Numbered from the stretch's first letter, positions 36,747-46,065 are shown. The stretch: DNA of 64,000 bases from Gemmatimonadota bacterium (GCA_016182795.1 JACPFW010000015.1:248001-312000), one strand, 5' to 3'. Notes: generated from the sequence alone by a model not told the origin. Made by a program: numbers and translations.

Positions 36747-37994
36747 ATGCTTTTCTTCGAGTCCATTCGCCTCGCGCTGAACACCATCCGCGCGCAGAAG
36801 CTGAAGAGCTTCTTCACCCTGCTCGGCGTCTGCATCGGCGTGATGTTCCTGATTGCCGTGGTGTCGATCGTGGAGGGGATGGGGCGGTACATGGAGCAGG
36901 ACCTCATCGGCAAGCTGATCGGCATCAATTCGTTTGAGCTGCGGCACCGCCCGAACATCAACATGGGCGATGTGGATCCGTCGGTGTGGGAGTCGTACCG
37001 TCGGCGGCCGCGGCTGTATCGCGACGACGTGGCGCCGGTCATCGAGGCGCTCCCCGACGGCACCAAGTGGGCGATCGTCAGCGACAACAACCTTCCGGTC
37101 TCGTCGCGTTATTCGAGCGGCCCGCGCAACGCGCAGGTCAGCGCCGTGGACGGCGACTTCTTTGCCATTCGCAAATTTGTGATCGCCGAGGGGCGCGACT
37201 TCACGCCGCAGGAGCTGGCGATGGGGACGCCGGTGGTCATCGTCGGGCCCGAAGTGGTGAAGCGGCTCTTCCCGGGGCTCAGCCCGGTCGGACGCGAGCT
37301 GAAGATGGGCGGGCTCCCCTATACGATCGTCGGCGTGCTCGAGACGCAGGGGAGCGCGTTTGGGCTGTCGTTCGACAATCAGGTGTTCGCGCCGTGGGCG
37401 TCGCCGGTGCATCGGCTGCTCAACCGCGTGCCGACCATCGTCGACGCCGTCATCGTGCAGGTGCCGACCGCCGCGCAGATGACCGAGGCGCAGGAGCGGG
37501 TGCGCCAGGTGATGCGCGTACGCCACAAGCTGCGGCCGGGCCAGCCGGACAACTTCTCGCTGCAGACCTCGGAGAGCGCGCTGGCGTTCTGGAATAAACT
37601 CAAGCGCTACCTCGTGCTCGCCGGCATCGCCCTCCCCGCCATCGGACTTGTGGTCGGCGCCATCGTGATCATGAACATCATGCTCGTGGCGGTCGCCGAG
37701 CGCACGCGGGAGATCGGCATCCGCAAGGCGCTGGGGGCGCGGCGCGCCGACATTCTGAGCCAGTTCCTCGTGGAAGCCGCCACGCTCAGCACCGTGGGCG
37801 CGGCGGTCGGCATCGCGCTCGGGGTTGGACTCGCGAAGCTCATCTCGGTGGTGAGCCCGCTGCCGGCCACGGTGGCGCCGTGGTCGATTGTGGTTGGCGT
37901 CGCGCTTGGTGCCGGCGTCGGGATCATTAGTGGCGTGTATCCGGCGAGCCGCGCGTCGCGGCTCGACCCCATCGCCGCCCTGCGTCAGGAGTGA
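36747..37994 (+). CDS. FtsX/MacB-type ABC permease, A-type of pair 1
   Basis: 415 residues. A first transmembrane helix (SFFTLLGVCIGVMFLIAVVSIV) follows a short cytoplasmic helix (ESIRLALNTIRAQKLK). Then come a periplasmic MacB core domain (about 50-275) and three C-terminal helices in the FtsX arrangement, including the signature GLVVGAIVIMNIMLVAVAERTREIGIRKALGARRADIL. The protein ends with PASRASRLDPIAALRQE. The A-type group is set apart from the B-type by EGMxxY after TM1 and by the MNIMLVAVAERTREIGIRKALGA wording. Its partner starts 2 bp after the stop, with the ribosome site inside this gene. Confidence 0.93.
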   Translation: MLFFESIRLALNTIRAQKLKSFFTLLGVCIGVMFLIAVVSIVEGMGRYMEQDLIGKLIGINSFELRHRPNINMGDVDPSVWESYRRRPRLYRDDVAPVIEALPDGTKWAIVSDNNLPVSSRYSSGPRNAQVSAVDGDFFAIRKFVIAEGRDFTPQELAMGTPVVIVGPEVVKRLFPGLSPVGRELKMGGLPYTIVGVLETQGSAFGLSFDNQVFAPWASPVHRLLNRVPTIVDAVIVQVPTAAQMTEAQERVRQVMRVRHKLRPGQPDNFSLQTSESALAFWNKLKRYLVLAGIALPAIGLVVGAIVIMNIMLVAVAERTREIGIRKALGARRADILSQFLVEAATLSTVGAAVGIALGVGLAKLISVVSPLPATVAPWSIVVGVALGAGVGIISGVYPASRASRLDPIAALRQE

Positions 37995-37996
37995 CG

Positions 37997-39253
37997 ATGA
38001 CCTGGATTGCACAGCGGGCCGGCCAGGTGGTCGAGGGCATTCGCATCGCGCTCGAGTCGCTGCGCGCCAATCGGGTGCGCGCGGGGCTGACGATTCTTGG
38101 CATCGCCGTTGGCGTGTTCGTGGTCGTCGTCATCTCGGCGGCGGTGCATGGCATCAACGAGAGCGTTGCCCGGGACCTCGAGTCGACGGGACCGACGACG
38201 TTCTATGTGCAGCGCTACCCGATCACCTTCGAGGCCTGCGACGGAACGGGCGACACGTGCAAGTGGCTGTCGAACCCGCCCATCACCTTCGCCGAGATGG
38301 ACGCGCTCAATCGGCTGGAGGGCGCGGGGACCGTGGGCGCCGCGATGTACTGGGGCGGCTCGGTGCGGTACCGCGACCGCAACCTTCCCTCGGCGTCGAT
38401 CGAGTCGTACACCGGCAACTGGGCGTCGCTGGGCGCGCCGGAAATGATGGACGGGCGCGCGTTCACCGAGCAGGAGGCGCGCAGCGCGGCGCGGGTGGTG
38501 GTGCTCACCACGATCACGCGCGAGCGGCTGTTTGGCGAGAGCGACCCCATTGGCAAGGAGATCATGGTCAACGGCACGCCGTTCACCGTGATCGGCGTGT
38601 ACCGTGACAACGCCAGCTTCCTGTCGGGTGGCGGCGACCGCGCCAAGGTGGTGATGCCCATTCAGTCGCTGGGGCGGCACCTCAACGTGCAGATCCGCGA
38701 CATGGGGCTCGCCGTCAAGCCGCGCGAGGGGTACCAACCGGCCGAACTCATCGACGATGTGACCGCCACGCTGCGCGGCATGCGCGGGCTGCGCCCCGGC
38801 CGCGAGTCGAACTTCGCGATCATCACGCAGGACAAGATCATGGACACCTACAACAAGATCTTCGGGATGTTCTTCCTGGTGATGATCGCGTTGTCGGCGG
38901 TCGGGTTGATCGTGGGCGGCGTGGGCGTGGTGGCGATCATGATGATCTCGGTGACCGAGCGGACGCGCGAAATCGGGGTGCGGAAGGCGCTGGGCGCCAC
39001 GCGCAGCGCCATCCTGCTGCAGTTCCTCATCGAGGCCGTGACGCTCACCGGCATTGGCGGAGCCGTTGGCCTGTTCGTCGGCTGGGGTGTGGCGATGCTG
39101 GTGCGGGTCTACAGCCCCATCGCCGCCTCGGTGCCGCCCCTGGCCGTGGTCGCCGCCCTCGCCGCCAGCGCCGTGACCGGGGTGCTGTTTGGCATGCTCC
39201 CGGCAGCGCGGGCGGCGAAGCTGGATCCGGTGGAGGCGCTGCGATACGAGTGA
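37997..39253 (+). CDS. FtsX/MacB-type ABC permease, B-type of pair 1
   Basis: 418 residues from ATG 37997; AGGAG lies 5 bases upstream, and a GTG at 37991 overlapping the previous stop is less likely. It has the four-helix FtsX layout with a periplasmic core: TM1 in GLTILGIAVGVFVVVVISAAVHG, and the C-terminal signature GVGVVAIMMISVTERTREIGVRKALGATRSAIL, ending AKLDPVEALRYE. The periplasmic domain has a Cys pair (EACDGTGDTCKW, about residue 78-86) that is also in the B-type member of pair 2 and could form a disulfide. It pairs with the A-type permease just upstream. Confidence 0.93.
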   Translation: MTWIAQRAGQVVEGIRIALESLRANRVRAGLTILGIAVGVFVVVVISAAVHGINESVARDLESTGPTTFYVQRYPITFEACDGTGDTCKWLSNPPITFAEMDALNRLEGAGTVGAAMYWGGSVRYRDRNLPSASIESYTGNWASLGAPEMMDGRAFTEQEARSAARVVVLTTITRERLFGESDPIGKEIMVNGTPFTVIGVYRDNASFLSGGGDRAKVVMPIQSLGRHLNVQIRDMGLAVKPREGYQPAELIDDVTATLRGMRGLRPGRESNFAIITQDKIMDTYNKIFGMFFLVMIALSAVGLIVGGVGVVAIMMISVTERTREIGVRKALGATRSAILLQFLIEAVTLTGIGGAVGLFVGWGVAMLVRVYSPIAASVPPLAVVAALAASAVTGVLFGMLPAARAAKLDPVEALRYE

Positions 39254-39272
39254 GATCGGTTAGGGGACAAGT

Positions 39273-39332
39273 GATGGCAGAAGGCTGATGGCCGATGGCA
39301 GACTGCCATCCGCCGTCTGCCATCGGCCATCT
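39273..39332. repeat. GATGGC-type hairpin repeat
   Basis: GATGGCCGATGGCAGA (39285-39302) pairs with TCTGCCATCGGCCATC (39317-39332), with CTGCCATCCGCCG in the loop. It belongs to the family at 19268 and 49656. It lies between permease pairs 1 and 2 and could act as a hairpin in the mRNA. Confidence 0.65.
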
Positions 39333-39369
39333 CTCGAAACTCCACGCCGAACTCCCCCGTAGGGCAGGC

Positions 39370-40608
39370 GTGCCCTTCCTCGAAGCCGTCCGCCTCGCGC
39401 TCGACACGATCCGTGTCCAGAAGCTGAAGTCGTTCTTCACGCTCACGGGCGTGATGATCGGTGTGATGTTCCTCATTGCCGTCATCTCGATCGTCGAGGG
39501 GATGAGCAACTACGTCGAGAACGATTTTGCCGGCAAGATCATCGGCGTGAACACGTACAACCTGCGGCGCCGCCCGGAGTTCACGCCCAACGAGAGCGAG
39601 GACCAGTGGCGCGAGTACATGCGCCGGCCGCGGCTGACCGACGCCGAGGTGGAACTGGTGCGCGGGACGATCCCGCCCGGATCGCGCGCCGCGGTGGTCA
39701 ACGAGAACTTCCTGTACGCCGCGGGCGGCGAAGGGCGTCCGCGCCAGGTGCAGGCGGTCGCCACCGAAGCCGATTACTTCCTCATCAAGAAGTTCGGCAT
39801 CACCGCCGGGCGCGCCTTCACGCCGCAGGAAGTGCAGGCCGGCTCACGCGTGCTGGTGATCGGGGTCGAGGTGGCCGAGCATTTCTTCCCCGGGCTGGAC
39901 CCGATCGGGCGCGAACTGCGCATTGCCGGCACGCCGTACGAGATCATCGGACTCATCGAGAAGCAGGGGACGGTGTTCGGCTTCTCCATGGACCGGCTGG
40001 CCATCGCCCCGTGGACTTCGCCGCTCTACCGGGCGCTGCGCCCACGCGGCGATCCGGAGACGCTGCTCGTGCAGGCCGCCGCGCCGGAACTCGTGGTCGA
40101 GGGCATCGAGACCGCGCGTGAGGCCATGCGCAGCATCCGGCATCTCCCGCCAGGCAAGGTCGACAACTTCGCGCTCGAGACGCAGGACTCAGCGATGGAG
40201 TTCTTCCGCGGCCTGAAGTCGAAGATGGTCGTGTTCGGCACCGCGCTCCCGGCCATCGGGCTGATCGTCGGCGCGCTCGTGATCATGAACATCATGCTCG
40301 TGGCCGTGGCGGAGCGCACGCGCGAGATCGGCATTCGCAAGGCGCTTGGCGCGACGCGGGGCAATATCCTGTCGCAGTTCCTGATTGAGGCGGCGACCCT
40401 CAGTGTGCTCGGCGCGGCCATCGGCATTGCCGGCGGCATTGGGCTGGCCAAGATCGTGCAGGCCACCACGCCGCTCCCCGCAGCGGTGGCGCTGTGGTCC
40501 ATTGGCGCGGCCCTGCTGCTCGGCGCCGGCGTCGGCATCGTGGCCGGCGTGTATCCGGCCAGCCGCGCCGCGCGGCTGGACCCCATTGCCGCCCTGAGGC
40601 AGGAGTAG
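39370..40608 (+). CDS. FtsX/MacB-type ABC permease, A-type of pair 2
   Basis: 412 residues from GTG 39370. The open frame extends back to 39295 through the hairpin repeat, but a ribosome site (AGGGCAGG) and the alignment to its paralogues at FLEAVRLALDTIRVQKLKSFF favour the later start. A-type features: TM1 SFFTLTGVMIGVMFLIAVISIV, EGMSNY, and the C-terminal GLIVGALVIMNIMLVAVAERTREIGIRKALGATRGNIL, ending RAARLDPIAALRQE. The periplasmic domain of about 225 residues diverges from pair 1, suggesting that each pair recognises a different partner or substrate. Confidence 0.93.
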   Translation: MPFLEAVRLALDTIRVQKLKSFFTLTGVMIGVMFLIAVISIVEGMSNYVENDFAGKIIGVNTYNLRRRPEFTPNESEDQWREYMRRPRLTDAEVELVRGTIPPGSRAAVVNENFLYAAGGEGRPRQVQAVATEADYFLIKKFGITAGRAFTPQEVQAGSRVLVIGVEVAEHFFPGLDPIGRELRIAGTPYEIIGLIEKQGTVFGFSMDRLAIAPWTSPLYRALRPRGDPETLLVQAAAPELVVEGIETAREAMRSIRHLPPGKVDNFALETQDSAMEFFRGLKSKMVVFGTALPAIGLIVGALVIMNIMLVAVAERTREIGIRKALGATRGNILSQFLIEAATLSVLGAAIGIAGGIGLAKIVQATTPLPAAVALWSIGAALLLGAGVGIVAGVYPASRAARLDPIAALRQE

Positions 40609-40610
40609 CG

Positions 40611-41876
40611 ATGCGCTTCTGGGACAAGGTGAAGATGTCGCTCGAAGGCGTCACCATTGCCTTCGACGCGATTCGCGCCAACAAGGTGCGCGCCGCGCTC
40701 ACGATCTCCGGCGTGGCGGTGGGCGTGTTTGTGGTGGTGGCGATGGGCGCGACCATTCACGGCATCCGCCAAAGCTTCCAGCAGGACCTCGAGGAGTTCG
40801 GCGCCAACACGTTCCAGGTGCGGCGGCGCGGCATCGGATTTGACTCCTGCGACGGCACCGACGAGAACTGCCCCGACCGCCGCAACCCGCGCATCACGCT
40901 CGAGGACTGGACGGCGATCCGTCGGCTGCCCGAAGTCGGCAGCGCGATGGCGTGGATGTTCGGTCAGGGCGACATGACGTACCGCAACCGGACCGTGCGC
41001 GACGTCGGCTACGACGCGCAGAGCGCCGACTGGATCAACACCGACATCGCCGACGTCTCGCCCGGGCGCTCGTTCTCGGAGAGCGAGCACGACGGCGCCG
41101 CGCCGGTGATCGTCGTCAACGACTCGCTCAAGAGCCAGTTGTTCGGCGACAGCGATCCCATTGGCAAGCAGATCATGGTCGGCTCGCTGCAGATGACCGT
41201 CATTGGCGTGTACCACACCAAGGCCGGCTTCCTGAAGGCGATGGACGGGCGCGGCCCCGACCGGCCGCGCGCGGTGGTGCCGATGATGACCGCCTGGCGG
41301 CGCATGCCGGTCTGGCGCAACATGCTCATCATGGTGCGTCCGCGGCCGGAGGCGACGCGAGAAGAAACGATGGACGCCGTCACGTCGCTCATGCGCGGGC
41401 GCCGCAGCCTGCACCCCAGCGAGCGCAGCAACTTCCACCTCATCGGCATGGAACGCATGCTCGAGGTCTTCAACCAGCTCTTCGGCGCGATCTTCGTTGT
41501 CGGGCTGGCGCTGTCGGCCGTGGGCCTGCTGGTGGGCGGCGTGGGGGTGGTGGCGATCATGATGATCTCGGTGACCGAGCGCACCCGTGAAATCGGGGTG
41601 CGCAAGGCGCTGGGGGCGACGCGCGGCACGATTCTCTGGCAGTTCCTCGTGGAGGCGTCTACGCTCACGAGCTTGGGCGCCATCATCGGCCTGCTGATCG
41701 GCGGCGGTGTCGCCGCTCTCATCAAGGCCAGTTTCCCGTCCATTCCCGCCGCTGTGCCGCTCGCCAGCGTGCTGGCGGCCCTGCTCGTTGCGGTGCTCAC
41801 CGGTGTCGGCTTCGGCATGCTGCCCGCCATGCGCGCCGCGAAGCTCGATCCGGTGGACGCGCTGCGCTACGAGTAG
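40611..41876 (+). CDS. FtsX/MacB-type ABC permease, B-type of pair 2
   Basis: 421 residues from ATG 40611, with the AGGAG ribosome site located within the end of the previous gene. B-type features: TM1 AALTISGVAVGVFVVVAMGATIHG, a periplasmic Cys pair (DSCDGTDENCPD) at the same place as in pair 1, and GVGVVAIMMISVTERTREIGVRKALGATRGTIL, ending AKLDPVDALRYE. The periplasmic domain has a Phe/Met-rich segment (FLKAMDGRG...MMTAWRRMPVWRNM). Together with the preceding A-type gene it forms the second heteropair. A 64-bp gap with a modest ribosome site separates it from the MFS gene. Confidence 0.93.
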   Translation: MRFWDKVKMSLEGVTIAFDAIRANKVRAALTISGVAVGVFVVVAMGATIHGIRQSFQQDLEEFGANTFQVRRRGIGFDSCDGTDENCPDRRNPRITLEDWTAIRRLPEVGSAMAWMFGQGDMTYRNRTVRDVGYDAQSADWINTDIADVSPGRSFSESEHDGAAPVIVVNDSLKSQLFGDSDPIGKQIMVGSLQMTVIGVYHTKAGFLKAMDGRGPDRPRAVVPMMTAWRRMPVWRNMLIMVRPRPEATREETMDAVTSLMRGRRSLHPSERSNFHLIGMERMLEVFNQLFGAIFVVGLALSAVGLLVGGVGVVAIMMISVTERTREIGVRKALGATRGTILWQFLVEASTLTSLGAIIGLLIGGGVAALIKASFPSIPAAVPLASVLAALLVAVLTGVGFGMLPAMRAAKLDPVDALRYE

Positions 41877-41940
41877 CGCGGCCGCCGTATCGTCGCGCCG
41901 GCAAGGTGCCGGAGGCCCCGCCGCTCAGTAGTTTGGTAGG

Positions 41941-43131
41941 ATGGCGTCTCCCTCCTCCCCGCAGACCAGCCGTCGCGCGCTGACGTTCATCTTCGTCACG
42001 ATCCTGCTCGACATCATGGGCGCGGGGATCATGATGCCGGTGGTGCCGTACATTGTGCGCCCATACAGCGCCGACGCGCTGACGATCGGCCTGCTGGCGG
42101 TGACCTACTCGGTGGCGCAGTTCTTCGCGACGCCCCTGCTCGGCGCCATCTCCGATCGGCACGGGCGCCGGCCGGTGCTCGTGCTCAGCCTCTTCGGCGC
42201 CTCCATCGGCTATGCCTTCTTCGGCATCGGCGGCGCGCTCTGGATCTTCTTCGTCTCGCGCATCGTCGCGGGATTCACCGGCGGCAACCTGACCGCCGCG
42301 CAGGCGTACATCGCCGATGTCTCGGGGCCGGAGGACCGCGCCAAGAACTTCGGCCTCGTCGGCGCCGCCTTCGGCCTCGGCTTTATCGTGGGCCCGTCCA
42401 TCGGCGGCATCCTCGCCAAGATCAGCCTCACCGCCCCCGCGTGGGCCTCGGCCGGAGTGGCGCTCCTCACCGCCAGCTTCGGCTGGTTTGTGCTGCCGGA
42501 GTCACTGGCGCCGGAACTGCGCCGCCCGCATCCACTACACGCCGGTGACTTCAATCCCTTCAAGCTGCTGCTCAAGGCGCTGCGCACCAAGCAGCTGCGC
42601 GCACTCTTCCTCGGCATCTTCCTCACGCGCTTCGCGCACATGGGGATGCAGACCAACTTCGCCATCTACACCCTCGACCGCTTCAAGTACACGCCGGCGC
42701 AAAATGCGGTCGTCTTCACGGTGCTCGGCATCACGTCGACGTTCGTGCAGGGCTTCCTGATCCGGCGCATCGCCGGGCGCGTCTCCGATCGCAGTCTCCT
42801 GCTGTGGGGGCTCGCGATTATGGCCTTTGGCTTCGTCGCCCTCGCCGCCGTACCGGTGGGCTGGATGCTCTCCCCGGCCATCGCGGTGCTCGCCCTCGGC
42901 ACCGGACTCGTGACGCCCACCCTGCAGAGCATGATTTCGCAAGCCGGCTCCGCCGAGGAGCAGGGGATGCTGTTCGGCGCCAACGGGGCCATCACCAGCC
43001 TGACCGCCATTCTCGGCCCGGCCTGGGCCGGCGCGGTCTTCGACCATGTGGCGTACACTGCGCCCTACTGGTCGGGCGCCCTCTTCCTGATCGCCGCGTG
43101 GTGGGCAACACGGCGCGCCCTTCCCGCATAG
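41941..43131 (+). CDS. MFS drug efflux transporter (tetracycline-resistance-like)
   Basis: 396 residues with twelve predicted transmembrane helices. The first helix reads ILLDIMGAGIMMPVVPYIV, and the loop after TM2 contains the motif GAISDRHGRRPVL (MFS motif A, GxLxDRxGRR type). A second, weaker copy (GRVSDRSLLLWG) is in the second half. The pattern is that of the TetA/DHA1 12-TM proton antiporters. It lies in a different transport class from its ABC neighbours, yet is in the same orientation and only 6 bp before the third permease pair, so it is in the operon. Substrate unknown. Confidence 0.9.
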   Translation: MASPSSPQTSRRALTFIFVTILLDIMGAGIMMPVVPYIVRPYSADALTIGLLAVTYSVAQFFATPLLGAISDRHGRRPVLVLSLFGASIGYAFFGIGGALWIFFVSRIVAGFTGGNLTAAQAYIADVSGPEDRAKNFGLVGAAFGLGFIVGPSIGGILAKISLTAPAWASAGVALLTASFGWFVLPESLAPELRRPHPLHAGDFNPFKLLLKALRTKQLRALFLGIFLTRFAHMGMQTNFAIYTLDRFKYTPAQNAVVFTVLGITSTFVQGFLIRRIAGRVSDRSLLLWGLAIMAFGFVALAAVPVGWMLSPAIAVLALGTGLVTPTLQSMISQAGSAEEQGMLFGANGAITSLTAILGPAWAGAVFDHVAYTAPYWSGALFLIAAWWATRRALPA

Positions 43132-43137
43132 GCGCCC

Positions 43138-44385
43138 ATGCGGCCCATTGATGTCGCGCACACCGCGCTGGGTCAGATCGCCGCCAACAAGCTGCGCTCG
43201 TTCTTTACCCTGCTCGGCATCATCGTCTCGGTCGCGTTTCTCGTGGCGGTGGTGGCGATCATCGAGGGGATGAACGCGTACGTGAAGGAGAACATCGCCG
43301 GCGCCGTGATTGGCGCCAACGCGTTTCAGGTGCGGCGCACCCCGCTGCAGATCGGGATCTTCGACGATGAGATGTGGAAGCGCGTGGCGCGCCGCCCGCG
43401 CGTGACGTCGGCCGACGCCGAGGCAGTGCGCGCCGCCCTACCCGACGCGCAGGCCGTGGCGCTCAACTCCGGGTGGCCGACGCCAATGAGCGACGTCATC
43501 TGGCGCGACCAGGTGATTGGCGACGCGCTGGTCTTCGGCGTCACCCCCGCGTATCAGGTGGTGCAGGACTATCGCTTCACCAAGGGACGCGGCATCTCCG
43601 ACGTCGACGTGCTGCAGCGGCGTCCCGTCTGCGTCGTGGGGCCCGACATCGCCACCAAGCTGTTCGGGGAGACGGCGCTCGACCCCATCGGGCAGTCGGT
43701 GCGCGTGGCCGGCCAGCGCTGCGAGATCGTTGGCGTCACCGCCCCCAAGGGGCGCGTATTGGGCCAGTCGTTTGACGGTTTCGTGCTGCTCCCCGTGTCG
43801 TACCACGAAACGCTCTACGGCCGACGGCTGACGGCGACGATCAGCGTGAAGATGTTCAACGCCGCCGACGTGGCGCCGGCGATGGCGCGCGCCGAGGAGG
43901 CGCTCCGCGTGGAGCGCCGCCTGCGCCCCGGCCAGGAGAACAACTTCTCGGTGGAGACGGCGGACGCGCTGGTCGAGTTCTGGAAGAACCTCACGCGCGT
44001 GCTGTTCAGTATCATTCCCGCGATGGTCGCCATCGGCATCGTGGTCGGCGGCATCGTGATCATGAACATCATGCTGATGAGCGTCAGCGAACGGACGCGC
44101 GAAATCGGCATTCGCAAGGCAATGGGGGCGCGGGCGCGCGACATCGAGCGGCAGTTCCTCGCCGAGGCGATCGCGCTGTCGAGCCTCGGCGGCGTGCTGG
44201 GCGTGCTGGCCGGCTGGCTCTTTGCGATGCTCGTCGCCGCGGTGTCACCGCTCCCGGCGCGCATCACCGGCTGGTCGGTGGCGGTGGCGATGCTGCTTGG
44301 GGCCGGCGTCGGCGTGCTGTTTGGCGTCTATCCGGCGCGGCGCGCGGCCCAGCTCGACCCGATCACCGCGATGCGCCAGGAGTAG
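43138..44385 (+). CDS. FtsX/MacB-type ABC permease, A-type of pair 3
   Basis: 415 residues. It follows the MFS gene by 6 bp. A-type signature: SFFTLLGIIVSVAFLVAVVAIIEGMNAYVKENIAG and the C-terminal GIVVGGIVIMNIMLMSVSERTREIGIRKAMGARARDIE, ending QLDPITAMRQE. Differences from the two other A members are spread through the whole periplasmic domain and include SERTREIGIRKAMGA instead of AERTREIGIRKALGA. It is the most distant A-type copy, which suggests that the third pair split off first or was gained separately. A B-type partner begins 3 bp after its stop. Confidence 0.92.
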   Translation: MRPIDVAHTALGQIAANKLRSFFTLLGIIVSVAFLVAVVAIIEGMNAYVKENIAGAVIGANAFQVRRTPLQIGIFDDEMWKRVARRPRVTSADAEAVRAALPDAQAVALNSGWPTPMSDVIWRDQVIGDALVFGVTPAYQVVQDYRFTKGRGISDVDVLQRRPVCVVGPDIATKLFGETALDPIGQSVRVAGQRCEIVGVTAPKGRVLGQSFDGFVLLPVSYHETLYGRRLTATISVKMFNAADVAPAMARAEEALRVERRLRPGQENNFSVETADALVEFWKNLTRVLFSIIPAMVAIGIVVGGIVIMNIMLMSVSERTREIGIRKAMGARARDIERQFLAEAIALSSLGGVLGVLAGWLFAMLVAAVSPLPARITGWSVAVAMLLGAGVGVLFGVYPARRAAQLDPITAMRQE

Positions 44386-44388
44386 CGC

Positions 44389-45648
44389 GTGTTCCTCGAC
44401 CGCCTCCTCAGCCACACGACGTTCGACGAGAACGTCGGCATCGCGCTCGACAACCTGCGCGCCAACAAGCTGCGCTCGGGCCTGACGATGCTCGGCGTGG
44501 TCATTGGCGTCGCCACGGTGATGACGATGGCGAGCATCGTGCGCGGCGTGCGCGAGCAGATCCTCAACACCATCGAGGTGGCGGGGCCGAGCACGTTCTA
44601 CGTGATGAAGGTCTTCTCGCAGCAGCCGCTCAACCCCGAGGCACTCCCCAGGTGGGTGCGCATTCGCCCCGACCTCACCGAAGCCGAGGCGGTAGCGCTC
44701 GACCGCCTGCCGCAGATCCAGTACGCGGCGGTCTGGGCGCAGGTGATGGCCCGCCTCGATTACCAGGGCGAGCGGACGCAGGTGACGTCCGTCTATGGCG
44801 CTGACGCCGACTTCACGCTCGTGCAGGGGGGTCAACTCACCGAAGGACGCTGGTTCACGCCGGCGGAGGAACGCTCAGGCGCCGCCGTCGCGGTGATCCT
44901 CGACTCGCACGCGCACCGGCTGTTCGGGCGGCTCGATCCGCTGGGCAAGACGATGCTCATCGGCGGCAAGCCGGTGCAGGTCATCGGCCTGTACGAGCCG
45001 CCGGCCAATATCTTCACGCCGCCGGGCGCCGAGACGGGGGCGATTGTCCCGTATCGGTTCGCGGATCACGCGTATTACATCGACAAGACGAACATGATGT
45101 TCATCTGCGTGAGGCCGCGCGACGGCGTGCCGGTGGCGGACGCGCAGGAGGCGGCCACCGTGCAGCTGCGCGAGATGCGGCATCTGCGCCCCGGCGACGG
45201 CAACACGTTTGACATCATCACGCAGGACCAGATTCTCGACGTCTTCAACAACATCACCGGCGTCTTCTTTGTCGTGATGATCGTGCTCGCCTCGGTGGCG
45301 CTGATGGTCGGCGGCATCGGGGTGATGGCGATCATGATGGTGTCGGTGACCGACCGCACGCGGGAGATCGGCGTGCGCAAGGCGCTGGGCGCGACGCGCG
45401 GCGACATCCAGATGCAGTTTCTGATCGAGGCGGCGACGCTGACCGGTTTGGGCGGCGTGGTGGGGATCGCGGTGGGGCTCGTCACCGGGGCCGCGGTCAC
45501 GCGCCTGCTCAGCATTCAGGCGTCGCCGCCGTGGGGGCTGACGTTGATCGCCGTGGCGGTGTCGGTGGGAATTGGACTCGTGTTTGGCGTGCTGCCGGCG
45601 CGCCGCGCGTCGCGGCTCGACCCCATCGAGGCGCTGCGGTACGAGTAG
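44389..45648 (+). CDS. FtsX/MacB-type ABC permease, B-type of pair 3
   Basis: 419 residues from GTG 44389, with AGGAG six bases upstream. B-type layout: TM1 SGLTMLGVVIGVATVMTMASIVRG, C-terminal GIGVMAIMMVSVTDRTREIGVRKALGATRGDIQ, ending RLDPIEALRYE. In contrast to the B members of pairs 1 and 2, the periplasmic Cys pair is missing (the region reads FSQQPLNPEALPRW), and the sensor-like periplasmic domain is shorter at that point. It completes the third heteropair, and its stop lies 21 bp from a convergent lipoprotein gene, ending the operon. Confidence 0.92.
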   Translation: MFLDRLLSHTTFDENVGIALDNLRANKLRSGLTMLGVVIGVATVMTMASIVRGVREQILNTIEVAGPSTFYVMKVFSQQPLNPEALPRWVRIRPDLTEAEAVALDRLPQIQYAAVWAQVMARLDYQGERTQVTSVYGADADFTLVQGGQLTEGRWFTPAEERSGAAVAVILDSHAHRLFGRLDPLGKTMLIGGKPVQVIGLYEPPANIFTPPGAETGAIVPYRFADHAYYIDKTNMMFICVRPRDGVPVADAQEAATVQLREMRHLRPGDGNTFDIITQDQILDVFNNITGVFFVVMIVLASVALMVGGIGVMAIMMVSVTDRTREIGVRKALGATRGDIQMQFLIEAATLTGLGGVVGIAVGLVTGAAVTRLLSIQASPPWGLTLIAVAVSVGIGLVFGVLPARRASRLDPIEALRYE

Positions 45649-45650
45649 CG

Positions 45651-45668
45651 CACCGCAGCGCCGCGGTG
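45651..45668. terminator. Small hairpin between convergent genes
   Basis: CACCGC (45651-45656) and GCGGTG (45663-45668) can pair around AGCGCC. The stem is short and lacks a T-run, so its use as a terminator is uncertain. No other terminator is visible in this 21-bp gap. Confidence 0.35.
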
Positions 45669-45669
45669 G

Positions 45670-46065
45670 CTAGTCCTTGGCGCTCGTGACCTGAATGGTG
45701 GCCACGTAGTCGGCCTTCGCAATCGGTCCGCTCGATGTCGGGTACGGCTTGAGGCCGACCAGCGTCACCTGATAGCCGTGCGTGATCACTCGCGCCTTGG
45801 CCGCATCGGCGCCCAGCGTCAGTGTCACCGGATCGCCGGCGTTCACGGTGAACAACGTGGTGGCCTCGCCCGCCCACACGCACTGGACGCCGGTGGGGCA
45901 GCGGGAATCGGCCGTGACGTCCGTGAACTTCACGGACAGCGTGTCGCCGGGCATCTGAATGCTGGTCCCGAGGCGAACATCAATGTTCTCACCGAGGGCG
46001 AGGCCGGTCGTGTCGGTTCCGCAGGCGGTGAGGCAGAGGGCAAGTAGTAAAGAGCGCACAAGCAT
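45670..46065 (-). CDS. Putative lipoprotein with CPTGVQCVWAGEA motif
   Basis: 131 residues. The signal peptide ends in the lipobox LTAC (SLLLALCLTACG), so Cys15 should be lipidated. The mature protein is a beta-rich domain with the conserved-looking motif DSRCPTGVQCVWAGEATTLF, which recurs in small extracytoplasmic proteins of several phyla; its two Cys (in RCPTG and QCVWAG) could form a disulfide. The rest reads as Ig-like strands (DTLSVKFTDV, DPVTLTLG, GYQVTLVGLKPYP). Function unknown. It is 34 bp downstream of the M28 peptidase gene and likely co-transcribed, so it might assist that enzyme. Confidence 0.78.
   Translation of the reverse strand: MLVRSLLLALCLTACGTDTTGLALGENIDVRLGTSIQMPGDTLSVKFTDVTADSRCPTGVQCVWAGEATTLFTVNAGDPVTLTLGADAAKARVITHGYQVTLVGLKPYPTSSGPIAKADYVATIQVTSAKD

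Noticed and set aside
39295-39369. Longer start for the A-type permease of pair 2
   Set aside because: The extra 25 residues translate the hairpin repeat, and the paralogues begin at the later GTG region.
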